A stretch of 64,000 nt of DNA, taken from positions 806,001 through 870,000 of the forward strand of contig QEYB01000999.1 in assembly GCA_017562135.1 (NCBI GenBank). Reading direction: 5' to 3'. Source of the stretch: Dipylidium caninum (lineage: Eukaryota > Platyhelminthes > Cestoda > Cyclophyllidea > Dipylidiidae). Position numbers and translations under genes: made by a program. Shown here piece after piece: positions 47,892-60,399 of the stretch; the stretch's first letter is position 1, and every line of letters begins with the position of its first letter. The notes beneath the pieces are model-generated. The model made no database searches and was not told the origin of the DNA. It saw nothing but the letters and a program-made list of their open reading frames with translations.

Positions 47892-49384
47892 TTCAAATAC
47901 CACTGCTTTCCATTACCTTGAGGTCAAACAATAACGACCTCAGCTAATTGGGTGGTAAAACAAAAGACTTATATATTGCGCATATTACATTAATGCAATA
48001 AATAATATAAAAAAATACTTAACCAAAAATTATTTTTAAATCTTATGGCGGGTGGCGCATTTATGACTTTTCTTGTTGCAAATACGTGATATTAGAGATA
48101 TCTTGAAATTTTCGCAATAATGTAACTTTGCATTCAATTCCTGTAGTCTAAGTTCTCAATTAGTTTTCCGTTAATTGCATTTTTAAAGATCAGTTCAGTG
48201 TTGAAAAGTCGCGAAAATTTTTCAGGACCCTTAACTACCTCCTAAAGCCTTTAATGATTGACATCCGTGGTGCGCATTTTACATAAGCTGATTTTTGTGA
48301 TTTTTCACACATTTATGCAGGAGGTTTGAAATAAGCCCAATGAAGGCGTATCATTTTGAGATTTATAGGGCCGTGGCGGTTTGTTGAGAGCCACGATTAG
48401 CACCCTATCCTTGGAATAAAACAGGGTAAACTAGATCACCTTAGTACCATTAATCCCCACATTCACCAACCCACTTGCCTTCATTACCAGAGAATTGAGG
48501 AAGCGGCGATCAAAACACAAATTGGCAGGGCAAAATTAGTCTCTTAAGACGTAGTCATCGCAAAATAATCGGCACTTCTGTTGTGGACGTGTAGTTTTAC
48601 ATAGGCCCCTATTTTGTCTCACACTCTAGACCTGTGCGGAAAGGTGATGCCTGTAAGTAGTAATGGAATACGTTCTGCAAATTAAGTAACATAATGCTTT
48701 AAATTGTCATGAAATCTTAGGAAAACGAAAGTCAAATGACGATCCTCCACAGTTCGCCCCTTTTCATGTGTCGCCAATGCATCGCAGAAAAATAACAATT
48801 TGCCAACTAACTACTAATAACAGGCGGGAGAAAAAAGTATCCACATTATTCCGGGGCAATTTCGAAATAACTGCTGGTCACTCAATGGTAAAAGTTTAAA
48901 AATTTGTAGGAGCTGTTATCATCAATACAAGGAGTCTGTAAGCCAAAATATCGGCCACTTTAGAAAATATATTTGAAGCACAAATTCACATCCAAATCTT
49001 CGCGGCGCAAATCGTACAAGACCGACCCAGATTAAGAGTTCATTCTTTTAATAGTAGAAAACTTTCTGTTTTCGGTCATCCTACCATATCAAATCCTCTA
49101 TTAAAACCCTATAACGTGATGTGTTAATATTGGTGCATATTTCTAAAAGCGTCATAAAAACTTTCCGAACGTAAATATGAAGAATTGAGAAAAATGAACC
49201 CAATTCGTATGTTCATGGGGACAACGTGACGGTCACATTTTTCACTCATGACAGATAAAAAAGTTACTTAAGGCAATTAGAACACATCAGGCATTCGACG
49301 AGCAAGTGCGACAAACTAGAGTTTGTCACAGCCTCATTCGTGGCTTACAGCACGTCATTGGGACAGCAAAAAATTTACCCAGCT
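47892..49384. other. Divergent intergenic region
   Basis: AT-rich 1.5 kb between the starts of the minus-strand DUF4795 gene and the plus-strand small gene, so it may act as a two-way promoter region. I see no exon or repeat in it. Confidence 0.4.
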
Positions 49385-49797
49385 ATGGAACACATTTGGG
49401 ACTTTCTCTTCGGCATTTACCTGTCTCTAATTCTATTAGGCAACACGAGCCAAGTTTGCACCAAAATATGGATCATAACATTCATGATGAAGTTTATTTT
49501 CAAACGTAAGCGATCTACAACCAAACATCGATTCATTTCCTGACTATCATCAACGTAATGACATTGGAACGCATTATAATTTTACTTGTTTCACACATAG
49601 AAGCTTCCGACGAGGACAACGCTTCTTCCGCGAACTTAATAGAAGCAAACATCGCCATGGAAAGTCGAGGGTCCACGGAACAAATGTCAGCAAGAGAAGA
49701 AGATTCAACGACCCATGACATTCCACAAATGACAAATGAAGAAGTCACTATTTCGACGGAATTGGATTATAGCGATTTCGACTCTGAAGCAAGTTAG
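49385..49797 (+). CDS. Small membrane-protein candidate, 2 exons, unknown family
   Basis: Exons 49385-49505 and 49601-49797 (318 nt, 105 residues). The first begins MEHIWDFLFGIYLSLILLGN, a hydrophobic helix near the N-terminus, with a second hydrophobic stretch (KIWIITFMMKFIFK). The donor AAAC|GTAAGC and acceptor TTGTTTCACACATAG join in matching phase 1. The second exon is acidic and Ser/Thr-rich (NLIEANIAMESRGSTEQ) and ends DSEAS before TAG. An AATAAA follows at 49923. The phase match across good splice sites is the main support; a longer 5' exon is possible. No family recognised. Confidence 0.5.
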
Positions 49798-49922
49798 CTT
49801 GACTCCATGCATCCATCTTTGATTGAGAGCCCATAAATTTCCTCATATATATCACATCCCACCACATTTAGCTAGTCGTGTAAGACACTAATATTTCGAG
49901 GCGAAACAAAGGAGCATTTTTC

Positions 49923-49928
49923 AATAAA
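49923..49928 (+). terminator. Candidate poly(A) signal
   Basis: AATAAA on the plus strand, 126 nt after the stop of the small membrane-protein candidate. Confidence 0.45.
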
Positions 49929-50650
49929 ATTAAGAGAAACTTATTGATATATGCAGGATGATGCACTGCACAAGGAACAAATATCAGAGAGCACGAATAT
50001 GAAAGAAACTCGGAAGTTTAACAAGTTAATGAAATGTCAACTGAGAGTGGAACGCAAAATCATTAAAATCAGACATTAAAAAGCTTCTAAATTACAATGG
50101 TAAGAACCAACAAGAATAAGAGGAAAAGTCTTCGCTGTAACGACCACCAAGGAGAAAAATCATTCGCAATGTTAACACAACACAACGCAAATCTAAAATT
50201 TATGCGAGAGGTTAACTCTGAAAAAAAATAAGGGACGATTAAAATCAGGGCGCGGAATGGAACTTGCACAGTCAGTAGGTTTTTAAGTGTCTCAAGTGTC
50301 AACTTGTGCCATACGTCGAGTGCAAAAATGTCCCAAAATGCTCTCAATTAATCGGGCTGGTAGAGACGGCGGCTCGTTCTCACCTGTGGCCTTGCAAGAG
50401 TCGAAGACGCGGACGACCTTACGGACGAAAAGTGACTTGCAAGTCTTAATCGAGGCAATTCTGCCAACCAAGTTACCGAAGCAGAAGGCAAAAGGTTTGG
50501 TCTGGGCGCCACTATGGAATTACAGAATGGTTAGCCACTTCAAAACCATCCAATCTCCGTTACACGTGAAGCCATTATGAAATCTCATGGTGGGTGATGC
50601 AACGTCCGAATATTTGAAGGTCATCAGCTAAAAAGTATGATCGAAGAAGT

Positions 50651-51124
50651 GTGAGGAAAGCGAGCGTAGGTTACCAAATTACGAGAAGAATCAAAAGCAG
50701 AGGCAACGTAGAGCTAAGCCCCTGGAATTTGAACAAGGATGCCAAAGGGTTGAAGACTATCTCGAAGCGTAATAACGACCGAAGGCACCGAAGGCGGCAA
50801 AACCAGTACCGACCTGACAGCCGTGTTGGGCGCTATATTTTGGTGGAGGAGCTAGAGTGGCAGGACAGGATGATGCAGCCAAACTATAGCCAACGATCAA
50901 ATATTATCAGTTCGCCCGGTGTATTGTCGTCGGTAGAAGTGGCCAAGATAGTGATATTTCCTCTTTTGTTGGACAAGAGAGGGAAACAGTCCTTCAATCT
51001 TTTCGTGGAAGGGACAATGAAGTGCTTGGGAAAGAAGAGCAGAGTTTCGGTGTGTTTGAGTGGAGCAGCAGTGGCTGTGAATTGGCGTGGCGCGTGCTTC
51101 TGTGAGCGGCGTAAGCCGCTTTAG
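50651..51124 (+). CDS. Unrecognised 157-codon open frame
   Basis: Single open frame, basic in its first half (RRHRRRQNQYRP) with no recognisable domain and no clear splice partners. The reverse strand is also partly open. It may be a lineage-specific gene, a gene remnant or chance. Confidence 0.2.
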   Translation: MRKASVGYQITRRIKSRGNVELSPWNLNKDAKGLKTISKRNNDRRHRRRQNQYRPDSRVGRYILVEELEWQDRMMQPNYSQRSNIISSPGVLSSVEVAKIVIFPLLLDKRGKQSFNLFVEGTMKCLGKKSRVSVCLSGAAVAVNWRGACFCERRKPL

Positions 51125-51648
51125 TGCTCCATGCTTCATACTCAATGTCGTCGGAGTGAATGGGTTAGTTTATTACTGTTTTATTGCCTATTTTTGTTAC
51201 CTGACATTTGCAGAGAATGCTTTTTTGGTGATCCTAGCTTACTGCCTCCGGGAGTGATTCGTTAAATGGGGTGGGAGGAAAGTGCAGGGCGATATACGAG
51301 TGGACTTTGGCCTCTCATTTCTCACTTCCTCTCAAATGAAAGCCGGTTTTCCTTAATTATTGTTGTTGGTTTAGTGAGGTAACGCAGACATCATGGTGGT
51401 CGGCGAGGGTGGGAGGGCGAATTGAAATAATAATAGGTGGCAATGTGTTGGATGTCGGGGACACAGTCCTCAGTTGAGATGCATAAGTAATTGACGGTAG
51501 TCTTAGATGCTGATGCGTTTGATGCAGTTCCGAAATGTGGCACTTGCCCTTTTTCTTTCAGTCAAAATTATGTTCTCGTGGCTCCATCTTGAGTGTCTTT
51601 ATTAAATGAGTAAGAAGAACGTACACAATCACTGTCGTGGATAGGAGG

Positions 51649-51669
51649 AGGAGGAGGAGGAGGAGGATT
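51649..51669 (+). repeat. (GGA)n microsatellite
   Basis: Seven GGA units in non-coding sequence. Confidence 0.9.
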
Positions 51670-52859
51670 ACCCTGATATGCAAGTAGTCGACCAGTTAAT
51701 TGTTCAACTGCCGAATCGTCATTATTCATATGTTTGCTCCGCCTGTCAACTGGGGAAGCAAACAATTGTATCGAGTTCTTTGTCCCTCTCTTCGCGTGTC
51801 AACGTTTTGTCATTGGAGACTCTTCACGGCCATTCGGACCAAGCGTATTTCTCTTCGTCTTCTGACAATACTTTTGTTGTTTGCTGAGACATTGCTTCAC
51901 TGAAGGTATATTCTTCTTGTGGAAAATGGCCAAAGCGTGTCTCCATCCGTGCACGCTTGGGTGGATGTTGGACTGCATGCGCAGTAGTGGTGGATCTTTG
52001 TGGATGACGTGATCCGATTGACACCTTTTGGTGGGACAACTGCCCTCCTGTGAAAAGCCCCGCTCTGGCCCTTTGGCCACCTCTTCGTGGCTGACATCGC
52101 TTTTGTGCGGTCTATTGTTGGAGGACGAGGTTTTAACTTGGTGATGTTATCTTCTAGACAATGCGTGCCGATAAACCTGCTGCCTGTCTCCTAGCTCTCT
52201 TCACTTCAAGAGTTTGTGATGCTTTAGACTTAGTGCTTTCGTCTGCTTGACCAGCGACTGCGGCCGTGAAAGCAACAGGTGGCCAGGTAGTGACAATGCG
52301 TATTTCGGAAATGACCAAAGAATTCTTTTCTGGGCTAATTGAGTCGGGCGTTCTTCGAAAGCCTTTTGCAACTTGTAGGGTAGATTTGTGGATATTAAGA
52401 AGGCGAGGTGAAGAATTTGTGGTTTTCATGTGTGATGTATTAAAAATGTTGCTCTTCACCTGGTTATGCGAGTTAAGGAGGTTGTCAAAACTTCTAACAG
52501 AAGGCCTCCTCTTTCTGCTTCTTCTGCTTCGTGGGAGATGCTGCCACTTGGTACAGGCGACTTGCCAACTTGTTCCCCTCTGCCATGGGATTGCGACTTA
52601 CTCAAGGCGGAACGTTGTCACTTCCTCACCGAGAGAATTGTAGTAATTGTAATGAACCTTGAGTTCTCCACTTCCTTTACTCGTGGACGATAAAGTTGAA
52701 GTGGCGTTGACAGCGTATAACTCCAGGAGAGGGACTGTGGACCAAGACGAGTAGAATGTGGCCGCTTTCAGATGGAAGGTGGGTGGAGATGGGCACAGTC
52801 TTCTAGATGTGAGACACCGGAGGCGGTGTCGTAGTCGGCGTAGGTTATAGTCAAGTCTC

Positions 52860-53560
52860 TCCTCGCAAAGTAAGTCACGACCAATGTGCTCTTATTTCTT
52901 TATCCTCTCCTCTCCTCTCCTCTCATCAACTCTCCAATTCCCTACTGGCGACTTCTGGCATCACCTCGTCTCGTATTGTGTGCATTGTTAAAGCGTAAGT
53001 CCTCGCGCCTCCTGCACTTCCTTTGCTGTGGCTTGGCAGGTAAATACGTGCGGTAGAGTGTCGAGGAACGCAGACGGGAGCGCAGTAGGAGACGGAGGAG
53101 GTGAGAAAAACGGAGAAATAGTGGAGAAAATGCTCAAGTGCCATTGCAGGACACGACACTAATCGGCGCCAGAAGATCGGAGGAGACTGGAGCAGACTGC
53201 TGGAGGAGGAGAGCCCAAAGCGTGGAGAGGATCAGACATGAAGAGTTAGAATTTAGGGAGAAGTTTCGCGTCTCCTATTGTCAGTCGACTTAGTTGTTTG
53301 CAGTGTTAAGTCCCCACATTCCCTCCCTGCCTCTCTGCCTTCGTGCCTTCTTCCCTCCCTCCGCTGACAGTTATCTGTGGAAGGAAATACAGTAAGTGTA
53401 ATATACGTACCCTGGCTCTATGTGTGAGTATTAATTCCCTCTTCCGCCTTCCGCCAGGCACACATGCCATTGAGAAGTGAGAGAAGACGGAGATAAGGGA
53501 TGGGACATGAGCACGGAGTGGGGTGGTTGTGGAAACGGACCCACTGCGGGAAGGCCGAAA
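52860..53560 (+). repeat. Tandem duplication T, copy 1
   Basis: Matches 54993-55566 in the same orientation: both start CCTCGCAAAGTAAGTCAC, pass through a CTCTCCTCT tract, share GCGCCTCCTGCACTTCCTTT, and run on to a CCCACTGCG / CCCATTGCG block. The copies are about 2.13 kb apart and clearly diverged. Confidence 0.85.
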
Positions 53561-54299
53561 TGTGGTACGCCACGTCAAGCTGTGGTGATTAAGGCGGCTC
53601 GTTACTTGGCAGCTGGCTGCTTGGGGCAGAAAGGTCAGTAGTTTGGATGGGACAGTGGGATTGATTCACCTGCAGTTGAATGGATGGGATGGGTGGCAGA
53701 GGTTTTTGAGCTGCAGCTGCGAGAAGTAGACACTTAACTGAGTGTTTGGACGTGGTGAAGCAGCGAAGTGGGCGTAGACAGGAGGTGACAGTCACCACAC
53801 CGTGTCGAGTTGGGTGGAGGCGATGGGAGAAGGTCTTTGTTCAACATGAGGTCGGAGGGTGGATGGTATTTCGGGGCTGATGGTTGGAGGGAGGCAGTGA
53901 GGCGGATAGAGGAGTGGGAGGTGGAGGTGGACTCCTCAAAATGGACAACAAATCTGTTTTAGTCGGCGTAGAGTTAACAGGCAGGACTTCGTGAACCTCC
54001 AGTGGGAATGTGAAGCGGCCTTGAACGGGTGGAAGGAAGGCGATCTGTTTTGCCTCGTTTCAGTGCTGCACTGACAGTGGCCAGACTACGAGCTGACCTG
54101 ACCTGACCCAACCCGACCGTACCCGAGGTGCAAGGTCACACGCGGTGCAGTTAGTGGGCGCCACATGTTCACGAAATCTGCACTCCACGAGGCAGACATT
54201 TGAAAATAGCCATAATCAATAGATGGGGCTGTGTATGAGCTGCGTCATTGGCGTCATGAGTGCTGACGAGATGATGTTGCGTAGCGGTGAGAAGACGAC

Positions 54300-54992
54300 G
54301 ATCGCTTTCCTCTGCCTTTTCGTCCTCAACATCTTCTTGCTGCCCCGCCTACTGCCCTTCGATGTGACTGCGTGGTGCTTGGTTTGGGCCACGCTTACCG
54401 TGACGGAGCACCTACTCCGAGGCGAGGAGCTTAGCTGCGGCCGAGGTGGCACTCTTCATTCCACTCTTCACACCATCACCATTATCACAAATCTCGGCTA
54501 ATTGACTTTGTGTTTAGGTGGATTAGGCTTTGCGTCAGGGTCGAGGCTGTCGCCAAGGAGTAAGGGGGACGGTGAAGCGGTAGGTGGTGGTGGTGGTAGC
54601 AAGAAGATGGTGGAGACGGAGGTGGAGGAGGCGGATTTGTTGCCGATGTCAGTGTCAGTGTCGGAGGCGATGGCGGTGGCAGAGGTGGCGGAAGCGGCGG
54701 CGGATTCAGAGAGTTGGCGGAATGGTTTGTCGTCGATCCTCGCGGCATACGCGTTGAGGGACGAGGATGCCACGACCTGGGGTATCCCAGAAATCGTGGA
54801 CGAGATCATCGTCCCCGAAGACAACTGCCACGCCAATAATGGTGAGAGGGAAGACGGTGGTGGACGTGGTGAGTTGAAGAAGAGTGCCATGTAGGTGGAG
54901 GGTGCCGTGTGTGCGGGGAGTGTTGTGATACCGAGGTCGATTGTCCTTGCAGGTTGGGAAATGCGAGTCAGTGTCGACAATAGGGGAGCCGC
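54300..54992 (+). repeat. Module M, copy 1 (outside the palindrome)
   Basis: Direct match to 59480-60130 and inverted match to 57080-57740. It includes a segment encoding LCLFVLNIFLLPRLLPF and, further on, an intron-like TTGTGTTTAGGTGG. The frames of the copies are disrupted differently. Confidence 0.85.
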
Positions 54993-55566
54993 TCCTCGCA
55001 AAGTAAGTCACCATCTAATTGTACCCCTTTCTCTTCTCTTCTCCTCTCTCCTCTCGTTGTCCCTTATCTTGACTCATGGCGACTTCTCTCCAATCTTCGT
55101 CTTGCATTGGACGCATTTTAGACGCGCAAGTCCTCGCGCCTCCTGCACTTCCTTTGCTGTGGACTGCCAAGCAGGTGCGTGCAGGAAAGCGCCGAGCAAC
55201 GCCAACGCAAGCGAGTAGGAGACGGCGAAAGTGAGGAACAGGGAAAAGTTGAGACGGTCAAAACGGTGAAGAGGACGAGAAACGAACATTTTACGAGTTA
55301 AGCACAATTTCGCGCATCTTTTATCATCAGTTGATTTAATTGTTTACAGTGTTATGTGCCCACTCCTCTGACAGTTTTTTGCATAGCGAAATAGAGTGAA
55401 GGTGAAATACATACCTAACCCTAATTGTGTGCATTCGTCCCCCCAACTGCGTTCTGCAGGGCCCACCTCTGCTCTCGTATTCACAAGTGGGAGAAGAGGA
55501 GATGGGGAATGGGCAAACAGTAAAGTAATAGTGAAAATGGGCCCATTGCGAGTAAAGGGCCATGAT
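54993..55566 (+). repeat. Tandem duplication T, copy 2
   Basis: Second copy of the 52860-53560 segment, directly downstream of module M copy 1. Its first bases also recur at about 60105 inside the palindrome. Confidence 0.85.
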
Positions 55567-56589
55567 GGCGTTTGGAGGAGGTGAAAGACATTCCTGTGGG
55601 GATGGGGTGGGGTGGATTTGTGAGTGGGGAGAGGAGAAAGAGGGCAGGAATGGGAGAAACTGGTAACGGTTGAAATGGTCACGTGTAGAGGAGGGAGTTA
55701 TAGTGCAAACGGTATTGTGGTTTTTGAGGTCTTTCCACTTGCACTACAATGAGGGGGGTGGGAGAAAAGCCTATTTGTTCTATGATGCATCTTGATCCAC
55801 TTTCAGTGCTAAATCGCAATAAGATTCTCACGCTTTAAATTTTGCAAAGGTTTTTAGTTGCAAACCCCACAGTTGGTCTTTTATCTTGAATCCCATCAAC
55901 TTGGCATAACAGTTTTGTTCTGCTGAGCTAATAAGAATATGACCTAGCAACCGACGAGGAGCACACGCATGACAGTGAGCGTCGCTGCCGCGGTTTGTGC
56001 TCCTTGGTGCTGAGTTCGGGAACCTGGGCGTCGCTTATTTCAGACCGCGGTTCGAAGGCAACGGTAGTGTTCTCAGCCTCCTGCATTCATGGCTACTTTG
56101 TGCTTTACCCACTAAAGTGATCTCGTCCATTTTAGGTCTACCACTCTTGCTGCTGATTTAAACTCTCCCTTACCTTAATTGTGAGCTCACCATCTGCGTT
56201 GCCTGCCCAAGACCTCATGCTCAGCTTGCCATCGTGTGTCCAGCTTCAATAACAATTTGTGCCTTCTCCCGGGGACTGCGACTCAACTCAGCGGTGAGAA
56301 ATGCCTGCAAACCTATAATTTGATTGTGGTGCCGGTGAAGGCAAAGTATTCCAACAGAACAGGGACGTAGGAGAGCACAGTGTCTGGAGAACTACAGCGA
56401 GAGTACAAAAACGCAGACAAAAGATGCCAAGCCTACAAAATTCCTCAGCTCATCCATTGAATAGCGATGGCATGAGGAAACAATGCAAACTGGCTTGAAG
56501 TGAAAGCGCTGAGGTAGAGAGAAAGAGAGTCGGCTTTTTTGGCGACACCTAATGGGTGGTGGAAAAAGTCAGAGTGAAGAGCTGCACTC

Positions 56590-56850
56590 GCCTTCGTCTG
56601 CCTCTTCGCCTTCAACATCTTCCTGCTGCCTCACCCGCTGTCCTTCGACCTCAATGCGTGGTGCTGGCTGTGGACCACGCCCACCCTGACGCTGCACCTA
56701 CTCCGAGGTGAGAAGCTTCGTTGCGGCCGAGGTGGCAGTCTTCATTCCACTCTTCACATCATTATCACGGTTAATTGACTTTGTGTTTCAGGTGGATGAG
56801 GCTCTGTGTGCGGGTCGAGGCCGCGCCACGGAGTGAGGAAGGGGGCCGGT
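56590..56850 (+). repeat. Module M, copy 2 (left arm, partial)
   Basis: Shares the CLFAFNIFLLP-encoding block and the downstream TTGACTTTGTGTTTCAGGTG with the other M copies. Inverted partner at about 60400-60620. Confidence 0.8.
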
Positions 56851-57079
56851 GAAGCAGTAGGCGGAGTGGCACAAACTCCGTCTGCTGAAAGTGCCCTCCT
56901 CCGCAGCTTCATCTGCATTTTCTTTTGGTGCCTTCCAGACTTGGGGTCTGCTGTGGCCGATCACCTCCCGACCGTTTTCATTCGCCATCTCGGCTTTTAA
57001 AGCACCCCGCACGCATGAGGTGGATTGTAACGGTGAGGAGAGAGAGAAGAGAAGAGAAATAAGTACAAATTAGATGGTG

Positions 57080-57740
57080 ACTACTTTGCAAGGAGCGGTT
57101 CCTCTATTGCCGACGATGAGTCTATTCCCCAACCTGCAAGGACAAACGACCTCGGTTCACAACACCCCCGCACACACGGCACCTTCCATCCGCATGGCAC
57201 TATTCTTCAACTGACCACGTCCACCATCGTCTACCCTCTCACCATTATTGGCGTGGCAGTTGTCGTCGGGACGAAGATCTCGTGCACGATTTCTGGAATA
57301 TCCCAACTAGCGGCATCCTCATCCCTCAACGCGAATGCCGCGAGGATCGACGACAAACCATTCCACCAACTCTCCGATTCCGCGCCCCGACTTCGGCTTC
57401 TTCCCCTCCGTCGCCGTCATCCTCTTGCCGCCACATCACCACCGACTGCTTCACAGTCCTACTTACTCTGTTGGCGAGCGCCTCGACCCTGACACAGAAG
57501 CCCATCCACCTGAAACATAGAGTCAATTAGCCGAGGTCACGACGATGGTGATGGCGTGAAGAGTGGAATGAAGAGTGCCACCCGAGCGCAGCTAAGCTCC
57601 TCACCTTCGGAGTAGGTGCTCCGCCACGGTGAGCGTGGTCCGCACGCATTCAAGTTGAAGGGCAGCAAGCGGGGCAGCAAGAAGATGTTGAAGGCGAAGG
57701 GGCAGAGCTCTTGACGGATGTTCAGTAGCAAGGATAGGTA
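57080..57740 (-). repeat. Module M, copy 3 (left arm)
   Basis: Minus-strand copy of module M. Its reverse complement reads FAFNIFLLPRLLPFNLNA, preceded by WIAWVVIFVSNRGRDCAHAF. Confidence 0.82.
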
Positions 57741-58370
57741 TGTGTAACTGAACACTGACAAACCATCCCGCTCGCTTTGGAAAGCGTGGGCACAATCGCG
57801 GCCTCGGTTGCTGACAAAAATCACCACCCACGCAATCCACGAGCCCACATATCCCTAAAACGCCGCAAAAGATATACTCATCTTTTTCCACCATTCTGAC
57901 TCTTTCCACTAATGACATGTCAGGAAATTTGTTTTCGTGTTTTCGTCTATTGTCCACCGAAAGTCAAATACAAGATGCTTGGATGTCTGCATCGTCGCCA
58001 CTGGGCCTACCAGATTTTATCTCGTGCGGGTGCTTTATTGCATTTATGCCTATCCACAGGGAGGCTGCATGATTGTGTGGACAGAGGCGAGTAACGAGGT
58101 GGTCGCTCTTCATATGAAAGGTGGGTGGAGGAGATGGGCGCTGGGGGGGTGGCAGTGTTATTGTAGTGTGAAACGTGAAAAAGGGCTGAGGTGATCGAGG
58201 GGAGGGGCAGGGGTCCTTGCTCACTGTCGCTCTACGCTCGGATGCCTACTGCGTTGTGGGCTTGCGTGAAACGCTGCTGCCGTGGGCCTGGCGTAGTGGG
58301 ACGGCAACGGCGATAGTGTTGGTGACAGGTCGCAGGCGGTGCACGCTGGTCACCACACTACCCTGACAAA

Positions 58371-58805
58371 GACTGCCGTGATCTGACGCAGCTATGCCCG
58401 TGACATGCTAGCGACCGCCTCCTTGCACTCGCCATCGCCGGTGGTGTCGCCAGAGCGGGGCCACTGCGCGAGCACTTGCGTCGACCCAACGACTCAGACG
58501 AAAGGGAAGGCCAACTAAGGGGGCACCGATACCACCGGCCGATTGGGACCAGGCCCAATTGTTAGGCTCCGCGGGCCTACCGCAAATCGGTCACGCCATT
58601 CCAACAACATAAACACGCCTCAATGCGAGCCCTCTTAATGACTAGAAGGTAAAACCAGAGGGACAGAGATGAAACCAGACAAGACAGAGACACTTGCTCC
58701 CTTTACTGGAATCTCGGGAACCCCGGAAACCCCTGGGCCGACCATATCTCCTTCACACAGTTGCTATACGACAACCGACAGGAAGCACAAGGCCGGACTC
58801 ACGCT
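58371..58805. other. Unique spacer of the palindrome
   Basis: About 435 bp, GC-rich, not repeated elsewhere in the window. Short frames on both strands, none recognised. Confidence 0.7.
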
Positions 58806-59479
58806 TTTAAAGGGTAGCGTGGTGACGGTAACGGCGTGCACCGCCCCTGCGACCTGTCACCAACACTATCGCCGTTGCCGTCCCACTACGCCACCACGGC
58901 AGCAGCGTTTCACAGCAAGCCCACAACCACGCATCTGAGCGGAGAGCGACAGTGAGCAAGTGACCCTCCCCCCTCCCCTCGATCACCTCAGTTAGTCCCT
59001 TTTTTCACGTTTCACACCACAAAATGCCGCCCCAGGCGCCCATCTCCTCCACCCACCTTTCATCTGCAAGAGCGGACTACCTCGTTCTCGCCTCTGTCCA
59101 CACAATCATGCAGCCTACCTGTGGATAGGCGTAAATGCGCAATAAGCAACCGCACGAGATATAATCTGGTAGGCCCAGTGGCGACGATGCAGACATCCAA
59201 GCATCTTGTATTTGACTTTTTCGGTGGACAATAGACGAAAACACGAAAACAACTTTCCTGACATGTCATTAGTGGAAAAGTCAGAATGGTGGAAAAAGAT
59301 GAGTATCTTTTGCGGTTTTAGGGGATATCCGTGGGCTCGTGGATTGCGTGGGTGGTGATTTTTGTCAGCAACCGAGGCCGCGATTGTGCCCACGCTTTCT
59401 CCGAAAGCGAGCGGGATGGTTTGTCAGTGTTCAGCTTACACACCTTCCTTGCTACTGAACATCCGTCAAGAGATCTGCC

Positions 59480-60130
59480 CCTTCGCCTTCTCTGCCTCTT
59501 CGCCTTCAACATAACTTCTTGCTGCCCCGCCTGCTGCCCTTCAACTTGAATGCGTGCTGCTTGGTTGCGGACGGTGGCGGAGCACCTACTCCGAGTGAGG
59601 AGCTTAGCTGCGCTCGGGTGGCACTCTTCATTCCACTCTTCACGCCATCAGCATCGTCGTGACCTCGGCTAATTGACTCTGTGTTTCAGGTGGATGGGCT
59701 TCTGTGTCAGGGTCGAGGCGCTCGCCAAGGAGTAAGGAGGACTGTGAAAGCAGTGGGTGATGTGGCGGCAAGAAGATGACGGAGACTGAGGGGAAGAAGC
59801 CGAAGTCGGGGTCGGCGGAATCAGAGAGGTGGCGGAATGGTTTGTCGTCGACCCTCGCGGCATGTCGCGTTGAGGGATGAGGATGCCGCTAGTTGGGATA
59901 TTCCCAGATATCGTGCACGAGATCTGCGTCCCGACGACAACTGCCACGCCAATAATGGTGAGAGGGTAAGACGGTGGTGGACGTGGTCAGTTGAAGAAGA
60001 GTGCCATGCGGATGGAGGTTGCCGTGTGTGCGGGGGTGTTGTGATACCGAGGTCGTTTGTCCTTGCAGGTTGGGGAATAGACATCATCGTCGGCAATAGA
60101 GGAACCGCTCCTTGCAAAGTAGTCACCATC
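59480..60130 (+). repeat. Module M, copy 4 (right arm)
   Basis: Palindromic partner of copy 3 and direct match of copy 1. A one- or two-base change breaks the hydrophobic frame after LCLFAFNI. Confidence 0.85.
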
Positions 60131-60399
60131 TAATTGCGACTTTTTCTCTTCTCTTCTCTCCTCTCCTCAGCGTTACAATCCACCTCATGTGTGCGGGGGT
60201 GCTTTAAAAGCCGAGATGGCGAATGAAACGGTCGGGAGGTGATCGGCCACAGCAGACCCCAAGTCTGAAAGGCACCAAAAGGAAAATGCAGATGAAGCTG
60301 CGGAGGAGGGCACGTTCAGCAGACGGAGTTTGCCACTCCGCCTACTGCTTCACCGGCCCCCTTCCTCACTCCGTGGCGCGGGCCTCGACCCGCACACAG

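Larger units (their letters stand above)
55941..58370 (+). repeat. Palindrome left arm
   Basis: About 2.43 kb, reverse complement of 58806-61254. It begins GACCTAGCAACCGACG and ends near CACACTACCCTGACAAAG. Matches were read at the outer end, at 56100-56170, 56600-57040, 57100-57530, 57910-58050 and the inner end, with scattered substitutions and indels. Confidence 0.95.

Noticed and set aside
52154..52585. Minus-strand open frame with an RS-rich start (PRSRRSRKRRPS)
   Set aside because: About 143 codons, but no early ATG, no clear splice partner and no family match; kept only as a note for transcript data.
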